NCBI RefSeq assembly: GCF_010111755.1
Contig: NC_088961.1
Coordinates: 62,001 to 126,000, forward strand
Length of the DNA stretch: 64,000 nucleotides
Reading direction: 5' to 3'
DNA from: Nakaseomyces glabratus
Taxonomy: Eukaryota > Ascomycota > Saccharomycetes > Saccharomycetales > Saccharomycetaceae
Position 1 is the first letter of the stretch; every line of letters starts with the position of its first letter. Both the position numbers and the translations under genes were made by a program. This document shows, piece after piece, positions 56,559 to 64,000 of the stretch. The notes beneath the pieces were generated by a model, which made no database searches, had not been told where the DNA came from, and was given only the letters and a program-made list of their open reading frames with translations.

Positions 56559-57023
56559 ATGAGCTCTAAACAGTACTTTGAGCAGCTGCCCAAGAAGTTG
56601 AAGGATTTTTTCTATAAGTACCCACCCAGTGTGAAATATGCGGTGAAGCCCACGTCCACACACGCTATGGATGCCAATCCCTTCCTTGCCAACAAGCACC
56701 CAGTTACTGGCAAGTATCATGGTGCCAAGTACTCTGCGAGACGAATGAGTGACATATATAAGCTGGCGTACAGGTACGGCGTACAGGATTTACTCCCACA
56801 GACCAACAAGCAGTTCTTCGAGGAGAAGTACAACAACAAGAAGTTTATGAGAGGTATCTTGACGCCTAAGGGCCACAAACACGAGCTGAACATGGAGGAG
56901 AGAATGAAGAGGAAGGCTGAAGGTATCGCTAATGCTGAGAAGATACTGGCTGAAGTCAAGGGTTCTAAGTACAAGAGAAGAATGGAGAAAGTCCAGGAGA
57001 AGAAACGTGTGGGATGGGTATGA
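56559..57023 (+). CDS. MRPL25: Mitochondrial large-subunit ribosomal protein Mrpl25 (mL59)
   Basis: The 154-residue basic protein begins MSSKQYFEQLPKKLKDFFYK. It has the fungal Mrpl25 core (NPFLANKHPVTGKYHGAKYS, RRMSDIYKLAYRYGVQDLLP) and a lysine-rich helical end. Length (157 in S. cerevisiae) and position match YGR076C. It is part of the mitochondrial 54S subunit. Confidence 0.94.
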   Translation: MSSKQYFEQLPKKLKDFFYKYPPSVKYAVKPTSTHAMDANPFLANKHPVTGKYHGAKYSARRMSDIYKLAYRYGVQDLLPQTNKQFFEEKYNNKKFMRGILTPKGHKHELNMEERMKRKAEGIANAEKILAEVKGSKYKRRMEKVQEKKRVGWV

Positions 57024-57269
57024 TAACTGCTCCGTTATTGTAAATAAAGCAAACCTTGTACATAATATAAACATGATATTCCAACTATACATGAATACAT
57101 AGTCATCATAAATACAAAATTGATATTTTTCAATATTCGACATACTAGAAAGTCCATGGTTTTGAAAAACCAGCTTTAAAGCTCAGAGTTGCGATGCCCA
57201 TATCGTTCAAACACTTATAAAGTTGTTGGCTCGAGCCAATTGATCTTTGATATACAAAACACACCAGCA

Positions 57270-58010
57270 ATGTCGGCTGAATTCCAATATGAATCGTTTA
57301 TCTCTGAGAAACAACTAAACAATCAGTCTGTTTCTCTGGTTATACCGAGGATCACTAGAGATAAAATACATAACAACATCTACTACCGATGTAACCTTCA
57401 TCCAGTATCGATGAGAGGTGATACCATGCTCAATCTAGCACCCATTATAATAAGAGACCTTGGTAAACTAAGGAATCCATACCAGAAACCGCTCAATGCT
57501 ACATTGTTGCTAGGTGGGTCAGAGTTCAAGTGCTTATTAATGAAACTTATAGAGATAAGGCCTACATGGGAACAAATTATGACTTTAATAAACGAAGAAA
57601 TGGTGGAGGAGTCCTTTGAGAATAAATACATAGTGGCATTGGTGCTTGTATATGGCAGAATTCAATACTACTTCTTGACTTTTAGTGATGATTATTATGA
57701 TGATGCTATTAAATGGAGGAGATTATTTAAGAAATATTTAAATGATTACAGAAAGTTAAAGGCATTGGACCTAAATGTCGATTGCTGGTCAACTTCACAA
57801 ATGCAAAACGTGGAATTGATCCATCTGGATGAGATAGTAGATTGGCTAGCCACCAAGGATGATATATGGGGTATACCCTTGGGTAAATGCCAATGGGCTA
57901 ATGTTTATAATGATGATATCGAGGACTCTTCATCGGACAGTTCATCCTCATCTTCCGATTCATCCTCAGGCTCTGAGTCAGACTCTGATTCGGGTCCTGA
58001 ATCAGTATGA
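57270..58010 (+). CDS. PRP38: Spliceosomal tri-snRNP component Prp38
   Basis: The 246-residue protein shows the PRP38 domain: LNNQSVSLVIPRITRDKIHN, KLIEIRPTWEQIMTLINEEM and a DDIWGIPLGKCQWANVYNDD end, followed by a Ser/Asp-rich tail (SSSDSSSSSSDSSSGSESDS). Prp38 is needed for spliceosome activation. I start at the ATG at 57270 (MSAEFQYESF); the upstream frame has no ATG. Position matches YGR075C (242 aa). Confidence 0.95.
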   Translation: MSAEFQYESFISEKQLNNQSVSLVIPRITRDKIHNNIYYRCNLHPVSMRGDTMLNLAPIIIRDLGKLRNPYQKPLNATLLLGGSEFKCLLMKLIEIRPTWEQIMTLINEEMVEESFENKYIVALVLVYGRIQYYFLTFSDDYYDDAIKWRRLFKKYLNDYRKLKALDLNVDCWSTSQMQNVELIHLDEIVDWLATKDDIWGIPLGKCQWANVYNDDIEDSSSDSSSSSSDSSSGSESDSDSGPESV

Positions 58011-58087
58011 ACATATGTAGCATCACAGATGCCTCATAATGATATAGCGATATACCCTAATTAAATATTAGTTTATAGCAACAGTGC

Positions 58088-58543
58088 TCAAACACCTCTT
58101 TTTATTCTCTTGGCTGTGTTACCACTGAACTCGTTTCTTCTCTTTCTATAATTGGTTTCGCTAGGCTTTGCACTGGCTTTCTTCAGTCTCTTCACCTGAG
58201 CTTCATCCACAAGCAAAGAATCCAAGTTCAGCGAGTCCGGGAGTATAATCTGTCTAATCGTGTTGCCTCTAATGTTCATATATTGCAAAGAAACACTACC
58301 GTCATCATTGTTGGCTTTGTCCGGTTGTGCGTTGTTGACCAAGTAAACTGAGGCCAGCGCACCTGGACCACCAGAGACCTTCCCTGATTGAGACTTCGGA
58401 AGCGATAACACCACGTCCGTAACAGTAACGTTCATCTGCGATGACACCGACTGCAGCGTGCCCCATACCGTGGTTCCATTCTTCAACTCCAGTGTTACCT
58501 GCTCATTCTTCAGTTTCTTTAAGAAATTCACTAGCAGAGTCAT
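58088..58543 (-). CDS. SMD1: Core snRNP protein Sm D1
   Basis: The 151-residue Sm protein has Sm motif 1 (VTLELKNGTTVWGTLQSVSSQMNV, about 17-40) and Sm motif 2 (YMNIRGNTIRQIILP, about 88-102), with a basic Arg/Lys tail. It forms the heptameric ring on U1, U2, U4 and U5 snRNAs. I use the ATG at 58543 (MTLLVNFLKKLKNEQV), which aligns with S. cerevisiae Smd1 (146). Position matches YGR074W. A PAC-like GCGATGAGG lies upstream (58664-58672). Confidence 0.96.
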   Translation of the reverse strand: MTLLVNFLKKLKNEQVTLELKNGTTVWGTLQSVSSQMNVTVTDVVLSLPKSQSGKVSGGPGALASVYLVNNAQPDKANNDDGSVSLQYMNIRGNTIRQIILPDSLNLDSLLVDEAQVKRLKKASAKPSETNYRKRRNEFSGNTAKRIKRGV

Positions 58544-58802
58544 CTTCAATCCGTTTGTCGCCAATAGTCAATTCAAACCACAATATCTGAACCCTTAGAA
58601 CAACTTTTAAACAGATTCTAGTGGGGATAGTTGTGTATAAACCCTTCCATTTGAGTGTTATTTGCGATGAGGAAATCTGCTGAGTTTGCTTTTACCTGCG
58701 AGTCGTCTGAGCTCCGCATACGAAGAACATAGTAGTAATGCAATACTCGACGTAATGTTATCTATACATTTATGTACGTTCTGTGTAATTGTTAATTCCA
58801 GG

Positions 58803-60059
58803 CTATATGTTTCGTTTCAAGATTTTCGGCACCTTTGGCTTGTCTGGTGTGAGCGCTGGCAGGGCAGTCATGGATCCCTTCTTGGCCAATCTCTCCTTCA
58901 GGACCTGTTTTCCTGCTTTCTCTAATATAACAAAGTTATTGGAGTCTGCCTTCGGTTCGTTTCCTTCGCTGGCTTTCTTCTTCTTCTCCTTCTTCTTCTT
59001 GTTTCTCTTACGTTTCTTCTTCTCCTTTGGTGTCTCTTCTACAGCACCTTTCTTCTTCTTCTTGCGCTTCTTCTTCTTCTTGTCAGATTCGCTGACACCA
59101 GTCAGCTTAGCTATGGCGTGCTGTGCTGCCTTCTCAGCGAGCTCTTTGCGCTCCCGTTTCAGAGCCAGCTCTTTCTCTATGGGCCGCAGCATGCTGATCC
59201 CTTCCACGTCTTCTTCAAACTGGTGTTCACGCACATACTTCATAGATTTCAAGAAGTTCTTGAATATCTTGTCGTCATCGATGGTGCCCTCGAGAGCAGA
59301 GCCCGACTTCTGCTTTGTGGACCCACTGGCAAACAGCTTGACATACTGCGATATCTTGAAAGTTGGATTGTTTGAGTTGTCGTGGTCGTCCGTGAAAGTC
59401 AGGTCCTTGATCGCCAGCACGTACTTCTTGGCATGGTCAATGTCCTTGAAGATCAAGTACATCCGGGAGTATGACTTCTTGCGTGCGTTCATTGTGGCAA
59501 ATTTGGCATATGCGTCGCCCTGGTGGAAGTAGTGCTCCACTATCCCGTGCGCATCAAAGTATTGCTGCTTGTTCTCGAGGGTCGGTGCACCGACTGTGCT
59601 CCAGAACTGCGTCTCTGTCAGCATTGGCGGCAGCAAACGCACCACCAGCTTCTTGTAGTCCTGCTCGAGCGCACTCTGCACACGCTGAGCTTCTTTCTTC
59701 TTAGTGGTCTTACTGTTCTTGGGCCCAGGCTCGTTCTTGCGCCCGCTCCGTTTAACCTTCGATACACCTTTCTTGTCATCCTTCTTGTCCTCCTTGCCCT
59801 TGTTGCGTCTCCGGTCTTTCCCTTTACCCTTAGAGGCACCTTTGGCGTTGCCCTTACTATTACTCTTGGCACTGGCATTGCTACCGCCATTGTCGTTGCC
59901 ATTGGCATTGCCATTGGCACTGCTTCCGGCTTTACTAGCCTCTTTGCTGGTGTCCTTCTTACCGGCATCACTGTTCCCACCTGTACCAGCACTACCAGCG
60001 GCACCAGCGGCACCAGCACCTTTCCGCCTGCGCCTGCGCCTGTCACTACCGTCAGCCAT
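58803..60059 (-). CDS. UPF3: Nonsense-mediated mRNA decay factor Upf3
   Basis: The 418-residue protein has a Smg4/UPF3 RNP-type domain (about 135-300; KLVVRLLPPMLTETQFWSTV, IVEHYFHQGDAYAKFATMN and SRMYLIFKDIDHAKKY). Low-complexity regions flank it: an N-terminal Gly/Ala/Asn/Lys region with runs of NGNANGNDNG (1-130) and a C-terminal Lys-rich block (KKKKRKKKKK, about 330-385). Upf3 binds Upf2 and shuttles through the nucleus. The first ATG is at 60059. Position matches YGR072W (387 aa) and ends the YGR084-YGR072 block. Confidence 0.94.
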   Translation of the reverse strand: MADGSDRRRRRRKGAGAAGAAGSAGTGGNSDAGKKDTSKEASKAGSSANGNANGNDNGGSNASAKSNSKGNAKGASKGKGKDRRRNKGKEDKKDDKKGVSKVKRSGRKNEPGPKNSKTTKKKEAQRVQSALEQDYKKLVVRLLPPMLTETQFWSTVGAPTLENKQQYFDAHGIVEHYFHQGDAYAKFATMNARKKSYSRMYLIFKDIDHAKKYVLAIKDLTFTDDHDNSNNPTFKISQYVKLFASGSTKQKSGSALEGTIDDDKIFKNFLKSMKYVREHQFEEDVEGISMLRPIEKELALKRERKELAEKAAQHAIAKLTGVSESDKKKKKRKKKKKGAVEETPKEKKKRKRNKKKKEKKKKASEGNEPKADSNNFVILEKAGKQVLKERLAKKGSMTALPALTPDKPKVPKILKRNI

Positions 60060-60266
60060 CAAGTCAGCTCTTGCTCATTACTGTTATATATGGCCAATAC
60101 TAAGTGAAAGTTCCAGCTCCAGCTATATAGCTTTAGATAACTTCGTCCCGCGAGAGTTGCTAAAAATTTGAGAAATGATGAAGAGAGAAGTTTGGTATAT
60201 AATGAAGGACTTGCTTTCATCGTTGGTTCATTGATCTCCAGTAGCAGTAAACAAAGGTAGTGAGCG

Positions 60267-61244
60267 ATGGACACGGCTAGTAACAGGAGGGGCCCTGATG
60301 AGTGGCTTGAGACGGTGAAGAAGTGCCAGGCGCTGACGGAGAACGAGATGAAGCAGCTGTGTGAGATGGTGAAGGAGCTGCTGATGGAGGAGAGCAACAT
60401 CCAGCCGGTGATGACGCCTGTGACGGTGTGTGGGGATATCCACGGGCAGTTCCACGATTTGCTGGAGCTTTTCCGGACCTCTGGCGGGTTTCCGGACGAC
60501 GATGTGAACTATATATTCCTGGGGGACTATGTGGATCGTGGGTACTACAGTTTGGAGACGTTCACGCTGCTGATGTGTTTGAAAGTGAAGTACCCGGCGA
60601 AGATCACGCTGGTGAGGGGCAACCACGAGTCCCGCCAGATTACGCAAGTGTACGGTTTTTATGAGGAGTGTCTGAACAAGTACGGCTCGACCACGGTGTG
60701 GAAGTACTGCTGCCAAGTGTTCGACTTCTTGACACTGGCAGCCATCATAGACGGTAAGATACTGTGTGTGCACGGTGGTCTGTCTCCCGAGATAAGGATG
60801 CTGGACCAGATTAGAGTGCTGTCCAGAGCACAAGAGGTGCCACACGAGGGTGGGTTTTCGGACTTGCTGTGGAGTGACCCAGACAACGTCGAGGCATGGC
60901 AAGTATCACCCAGAGGTGCCGGGTGGCTATTTGGCAGCAAAGTAGCTAGAGAGTTCAACCACGTTAACGGCCTGAACCTGATAGCCAGAGCGCACCAGTT
61001 GGTCATGGAAGGTTTCAAGTATCATTTCCCTGAGAAAGACGTAGTAACAGTATGGTCTGCTCCAAACTACTGCTACAGATGCGGTAACGTAGCCAGTGTA
61101 ATGAAGGTAGACGAGGACCTGGAGCCCACTTTCAAGATATTCTCTGCGGTACCGGATGACTACATAAACCAGGACGCATCTTCCCCGACTACTAACAACG
61201 GAAACTCAGGTTCCAACTCACAGAGAGCTGGATACTTCTTGTAA
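60267..61244 (+). CDS. SIT4: PP2A-like serine/threonine phosphatase Sit4 (PP6 type)
   Basis: The 325-residue phosphatase has metal-binding motifs GDIHG (56-60), GDYVDRG (86-92) and RGNHE (117-121) and the C-terminal YFL that is carboxymethylated in this family. It is nearly identical to S. cerevisiae Sit4 apart from an Asn/Ser-rich insert just before the end (about 302-321). Sit4 with SAP subunits acts below TORC1 (with Tap42) and in G1 progression. Position next to NPC2 and MRP10 matches YDL047W. Confidence 0.97.
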   Translation: MDTASNRRGPDEWLETVKKCQALTENEMKQLCEMVKELLMEESNIQPVMTPVTVCGDIHGQFHDLLELFRTSGGFPDDDVNYIFLGDYVDRGYYSLETFTLLMCLKVKYPAKITLVRGNHESRQITQVYGFYEECLNKYGSTTVWKYCCQVFDFLTLAAIIDGKILCVHGGLSPEIRMLDQIRVLSRAQEVPHEGGFSDLLWSDPDNVEAWQVSPRGAGWLFGSKVAREFNHVNGLNLIARAHQLVMEGFKYHFPEKDVVTVWSAPNYCYRCGNVASVMKVDEDLEPTFKIFSAVPDDYINQDASSPTTNNGNSGSNSQRAGYFL

Positions 61245-61693
61245 TTATAGAGAACAACATCAGAGGATTATTGAAAAAGCAAGCTACTCCTTCAAAAACA
61301 AAGAGCATCCATTCATTCATGAACTTGAATTCTTTTCGCATATGTCACAATCGCAATCACAACCACACGCACACATAACATAATGATAATAATGATCACT
61401 GAGGAAGGGCTCCCATGGGTAATATTCAGATATGTGCAGAATACAGGTCCACTGCAAGTGCGATGACACTCGATGACTATAATCGAGTGTCTTCCAAACA
61501 CGTTATCAATGACCTTATCAGTGCAATCTTAATCTTTCAGCCAATTTTGAAATCCCTTGGTCCCTTTCCTTATTTCAAAACAGATAGTTATTTAAAAACA
61601 GGACCTTTATAGCTTTTCATAGAACATTTCGAGAATAATATAATACTGTATACTAGAGCTGGTTGTTGTATTTGAGCTAGTGAGAGAAGAGAT
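61245..61693. other. Intergenic region between SIT4 and NPC2
   Basis: This 449-base stretch holds the SIT4 3' end and NPC2 promoter. Nothing else is evident. Confidence 0.35.
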
Positions 61694-62251
61694 ATGCAGG
61701 TTAAGAGTTTGATTAGCAGTGTAGCGTTGTGGGGATGTGCATTCACTGTGGCTAATCCTATTATTGGGTGGGGTATTGGCGATGTGGATAAGAAAGCTCC
61801 AATGCCTCCTGGATTTGGTGAAACAAAGCCTATCCCTGGGGATTCGCCACTGAAGATGTGTGACATCGCCGAGGGGCAGTTGCTAGAGATAACTAAATTA
61901 GATCTGGTTCCAAACCCACCCAAGAGGGGATCGAAGCTGGTGATAAAGGCCAGTGGTGAGATATTTGAGACCATTGAAGAAGGCGCATATGTTGATGTGG
62001 AAGTAAGGCTTGGGTACATTAAACTTTTGACGCAAACTTACGACCTTTGTGAAATACTGGAAGACAACGACGTAGACGGGCTGACCTGTCCAATCAAGAA
62101 GGGCAAATACGACAACTTATCAAAGGATGTCGATATCCCACAAGAGGTCCCACCAGGAAAGTACCTTGTGACCGCAAGGGCATACACAAACGACGATGAC
62201 CTAATAACTTGCATCACAGGCGAGGTGTATTTCCCACCACCTGGAATCTAA
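61694..62251 (+). CDS. NPC2: Vacuolar/lysosomal sterol-binding protein Npc2 (ML domain)
   Basis: The 185-residue protein has a signal peptide (about 1-20), a short propeptide-like segment and an MD-2-related lipid-recognition domain with [42 protein letters not shown] and the cysteine pairs typical of NPC2. It hands sterol to Ncr1 in the vacuole. Position matches YDL046W (173 aa). Confidence 0.95.
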
Positions 62252-62717
62252 ATAGCTTCAACACTAAAATAAAATGGGAATAGAGTTTTTTTCTTGGTTA
62301 TAAACTGATAAGAAAGAGTTGCTTCTAATGAACTCATTCATCATTTTCTGGTTTCATAGTAACTGTGCTTTTTAAATGGCTATATTGTATATTTTTGACT
62401 GCTTTTCTAATATAACTACTAAAATAGTAAATCTACCTAAGAATGTTATCTGATGTGTATTTCAACCATGAATATGTATAAAGTATTGCTACTCAATATT
62501 CTTCCCTAACTGAAATGCCTATATTAGCTTATACTTGTCAAGGCATACGACTAAACAAGAAGCCGACTCCCCAGCTTGATCAGCGCAGTAACACAAGCTA
62601 ACTGCGATGAATAAAGAGGTATTAGTGGTAAGTTAGAGTCTACAGATCAAGGCTAGATTAGCATTAGTGATTTTATTTAGAGACTAGATATAGATCGGAA
62701 TACACTTGGGAACGAAA
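62252..62717. other. Intergenic region between NPC2 and MRP10
   Basis: This A/T-rich stretch of 466 bases shows no gene or clear site. Confidence 0.35.
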
Positions 62718-63005
62718 ATGTCCGGAAAACCACCTATTCATAGACTACCACCTTTGCCCAGACTCAAGGTGAAGAAGCCTATCATAACACAGGAAGCTAA
62801 CAAATGTCTAGTGCTGATGTCTAATCTGCTTCAGTGTTGGTCTTCTAATGGTCATATGAGCACAGTTTGTGAGGGTTTGGCTAAAGAACTGAAGCTTTGT
62901 ACAGCAGAAAGAGCAATGGGTAAAGGCACACAGACCCAAAAAAGCAACATCAACTACCATGCTGCCAGACTATACCCTAAGATTAACGGTAATCCACACG
63001 ATTAA
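62718..63005 (+). CDS. MRP10: Mitochondrial small-subunit protein Mrp10 (mS37), CHCH domain
   Basis: The 95-residue protein, the same length as in S. cerevisiae, has twin CX9C motifs (C30/C40 and C51/C61), a basic proline-rich N-terminus and the conserved [20 protein letters not shown] end. It is oxidised by Mia40 before joining the mitoribosome. I start at the ATG at 62718; upstream there is only non-ATG extension. Position matches YDL045W-A. Confidence 0.96.
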   Translation: MSGKPPIHRLPPLPRLKVKKPIITQEANKCLVLMSNLLQCWSSNGHMSTVCEGLAKELKLCTAERAMGKGTQTQKSNINYHAARLYPKINGNPHD

Positions 63006-63359
63006 TAGGACAGGCTTCTAAATAGAGCCTTGTTTCAATGATCGTATGACAAACAACTTGTATATATTATACTCAAGAATCAAAATTGTCTTACTAAGCG
63101 ACATTTCCACATATACATACTGCTTAGATGCTTAATAAAACAAATATTCATTTCATTTCAACTACATCAATTTATCATATGTATAAAGATACAAAAAAAT
63201 AAGGTCAATATTGTACATCATTAATAATTACATGGATATTTTATCAGTATAATGTCATATATTGGTATAACTGTTTTATGCATATCGTAATAATTTCCAA
63301 AGGGAAATTGGAATGTTTTAACATTAAAATTTGGACTGGGAGAGATATAGGGAATATGA
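63006..63359. other. Convergent MRP10/FAD1 intergenic region
   Basis: This 354-base A/T-rich stretch between two stops shows no gene. Confidence 0.35.
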
Positions 63360-64000
63360 TCATTTCTTTTTAATTCTTCCTGCTCTTTCAAGTTTGTCAT
63401 CGACTAGGTACCAACCTGGGTAGTAATCTTCATGGAGGTTCTCTATTTTGACCAAGTCCTCATCGGCAATGGGTATAGGTTCAGCTTTAGTGACTTCGTT
63501 ATGTTTATATCTATTTTCAATCTCCCACTCAAAGTTCAGTTTTAACGGAGTTGAATTCTTATCCTTCCTCAAGTGTGGATTAGGAAGTGTCTCTTCCACA
63601 TTCCCGAGAGAGGTAAACCCGTATCTGTACAACTCACAAATAGGCTCGTTGGAATATAGTAGAAAACTCCAGATGTTGGCTAGATTCCAATGCAACAAAG
63701 GTTGTAGACGATAGAAATCTGGCCAATTAGCATCTGTCTTTTGAATAGGCTTTAAATGCTCGCCAAATGGATCAGTGTGTCTTATACCGATGACAATGGC
63801 TTTTGTCTCGGGAAATACCTGTAGAAATGTTTCAAAAGCTTCAGCCATTGTCTCACACTTATCTCGGTCAGATTCATATAAGGACAGTGAATATCGCAGT
63901 GACGTTTCCTCGATAAAATTCTCTAAAGTCTTGAACGTATCATCATGGTCGATAAAAACAGTGGGTAGTTTGGTCAAAGGAAATCTATGAAACTTTCCAT
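63360..64000 (-). CDS. FAD1: FAD synthetase (FMN adenylyltransferase), 5' end cut by the window
   Basis: The frame is open to the right edge and covers the last 213 residues or so of a protein of about 300. It shows the PAPS-reductase-like FMN adenylyltransferase fold: FIDHDDTFKTLENFIEE, AIVIGIRHTDPFGEHLKPIQ, DFYRLQPLLHWNLANIW and GFTSLGNVEETLPNP. The enzyme makes FAD from FMN and ATP. The true start lies beyond 64000. Position after MRP10 matches YDL045C. Confidence 0.95.
   Translation of the reverse strand, partial: GKFHRFPLTKLPTVFIDHDDTFKTLENFIEETSLRYSLSLYESDRDKCETMAEAFETFLQVFPETKAIVIGIRHTDPFGEHLKPIQKTDANWPDFYRLQPLLHWNLANIWSFLLYSNEPICELYRYGFTSLGNVEETLPNPHLRKDKNSTPLKLNFEWEIENRYKHNEVTKAEPIPIADEDLVKIENLHEDYYPGWYLVDDKLERAGRIKKK

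Noticed and set aside
56282..56593. 103-codon minus-strand open frame between PEX8 and MRPL25
   Set aside because: Contains no ATG and overlaps the MRPL25 start; no splice signals identified.
58789..59532. 247-codon ORF antisense to UPF3
   Set aside because: Phe/Ser-rich mirror of the lysine-rich UPF3 C-terminus.

Overview
The window is nuclear DNA of a budding yeast. Genes are compact and almost intron-free, the proteins are full-length matches to Saccharomyces cerevisiae families, and long runs follow S. cerevisiae gene order. Regulatory motifs are typical of Saccharomycetaceae: PAC (GCGATGAGCT), Rap1, ECB/MCB, Gcn4 and Pdr1 elements. I infer a post-whole-genome-duplication species, plausibly of the Nakaseomyces (Candida glabrata) group, but nothing in the sequence fixes the species. 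There is no phage, plasmid, transposon, CRISPR array, rRNA or viral relic that I can see.

Layout. 1-5125: the N-terminal two fifths of a TOR kinase (minus strand, running off the left edge) and APM1. About 5795: tRNA-Asp(GUC). 6801-17823: a block matching S. cerevisiae chromosome X left arm (YJL196C-YJL187C): ELO1, CDC6, a YJL193W-like transporter, SOP4/EMC7, intron-containing RPS14B and SWE1. 17824-19892: a 2-kb gene-free stretch. 19893-42844: a block matching chromosome VII (YGR213-YGR198): RTA1-like, SLI1, ZPR1, the GTPase YGR210C, TRX2, SER2, CIR1, MVB12, TDA10, ADE3, YCH1, ELP2, PMT6, YPP1. 43213-60059: a second chromosome VII block (YGR084C-YGR072W): MRP13, GCD2, TOM20, SLX9, tRNA-Val(AAC), TWF1, a YGR079W-like protein, PAC10, a DSC2-like membrane protein not expected at this place, PEX8, MRPL25, PRP38, SMD1, UPF3. 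60267-64000: a chromosome IV block (YDL047W-YDL045C): SIT4, NPC2, MRP10 and the C-terminal part of FAD1, cut by the right edge.

How the genes work together. Most are housekeeping genes: growth control (TOR, SIT4), cell cycle (CDC6, SWE1), translation and ribosome assembly (GCD2, RPS14B, SLX9, ELP2), mitochondrial ribosome and import (MRP13, MRPL25, MRP10, TOM20), splicing and mRNA decay (PRP38, SMD1, UPF3), one-carbon and serine metabolism (ADE3, SER2). The most coherent accessory unit is the convergent RTA1-like/SLI1 pair, both linked to resistance against toxic lipids or sphingolipid inhibitors; two perfect Pdr1-type sites lie upstream of the RTA1-like gene.

No wholly new system is evident. 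The most interesting non-coding signals are a perfect 21-bp inverted repeat upstream of PAC10, divergent promoters built from inverted PAC elements around A/T tracts, an RPS14B intron whose only branch-point consensus lies about 154 nt from its 3' splice site with stems that could hide the decoy AGs, and a two-stem hairpin downstream of ELO1.
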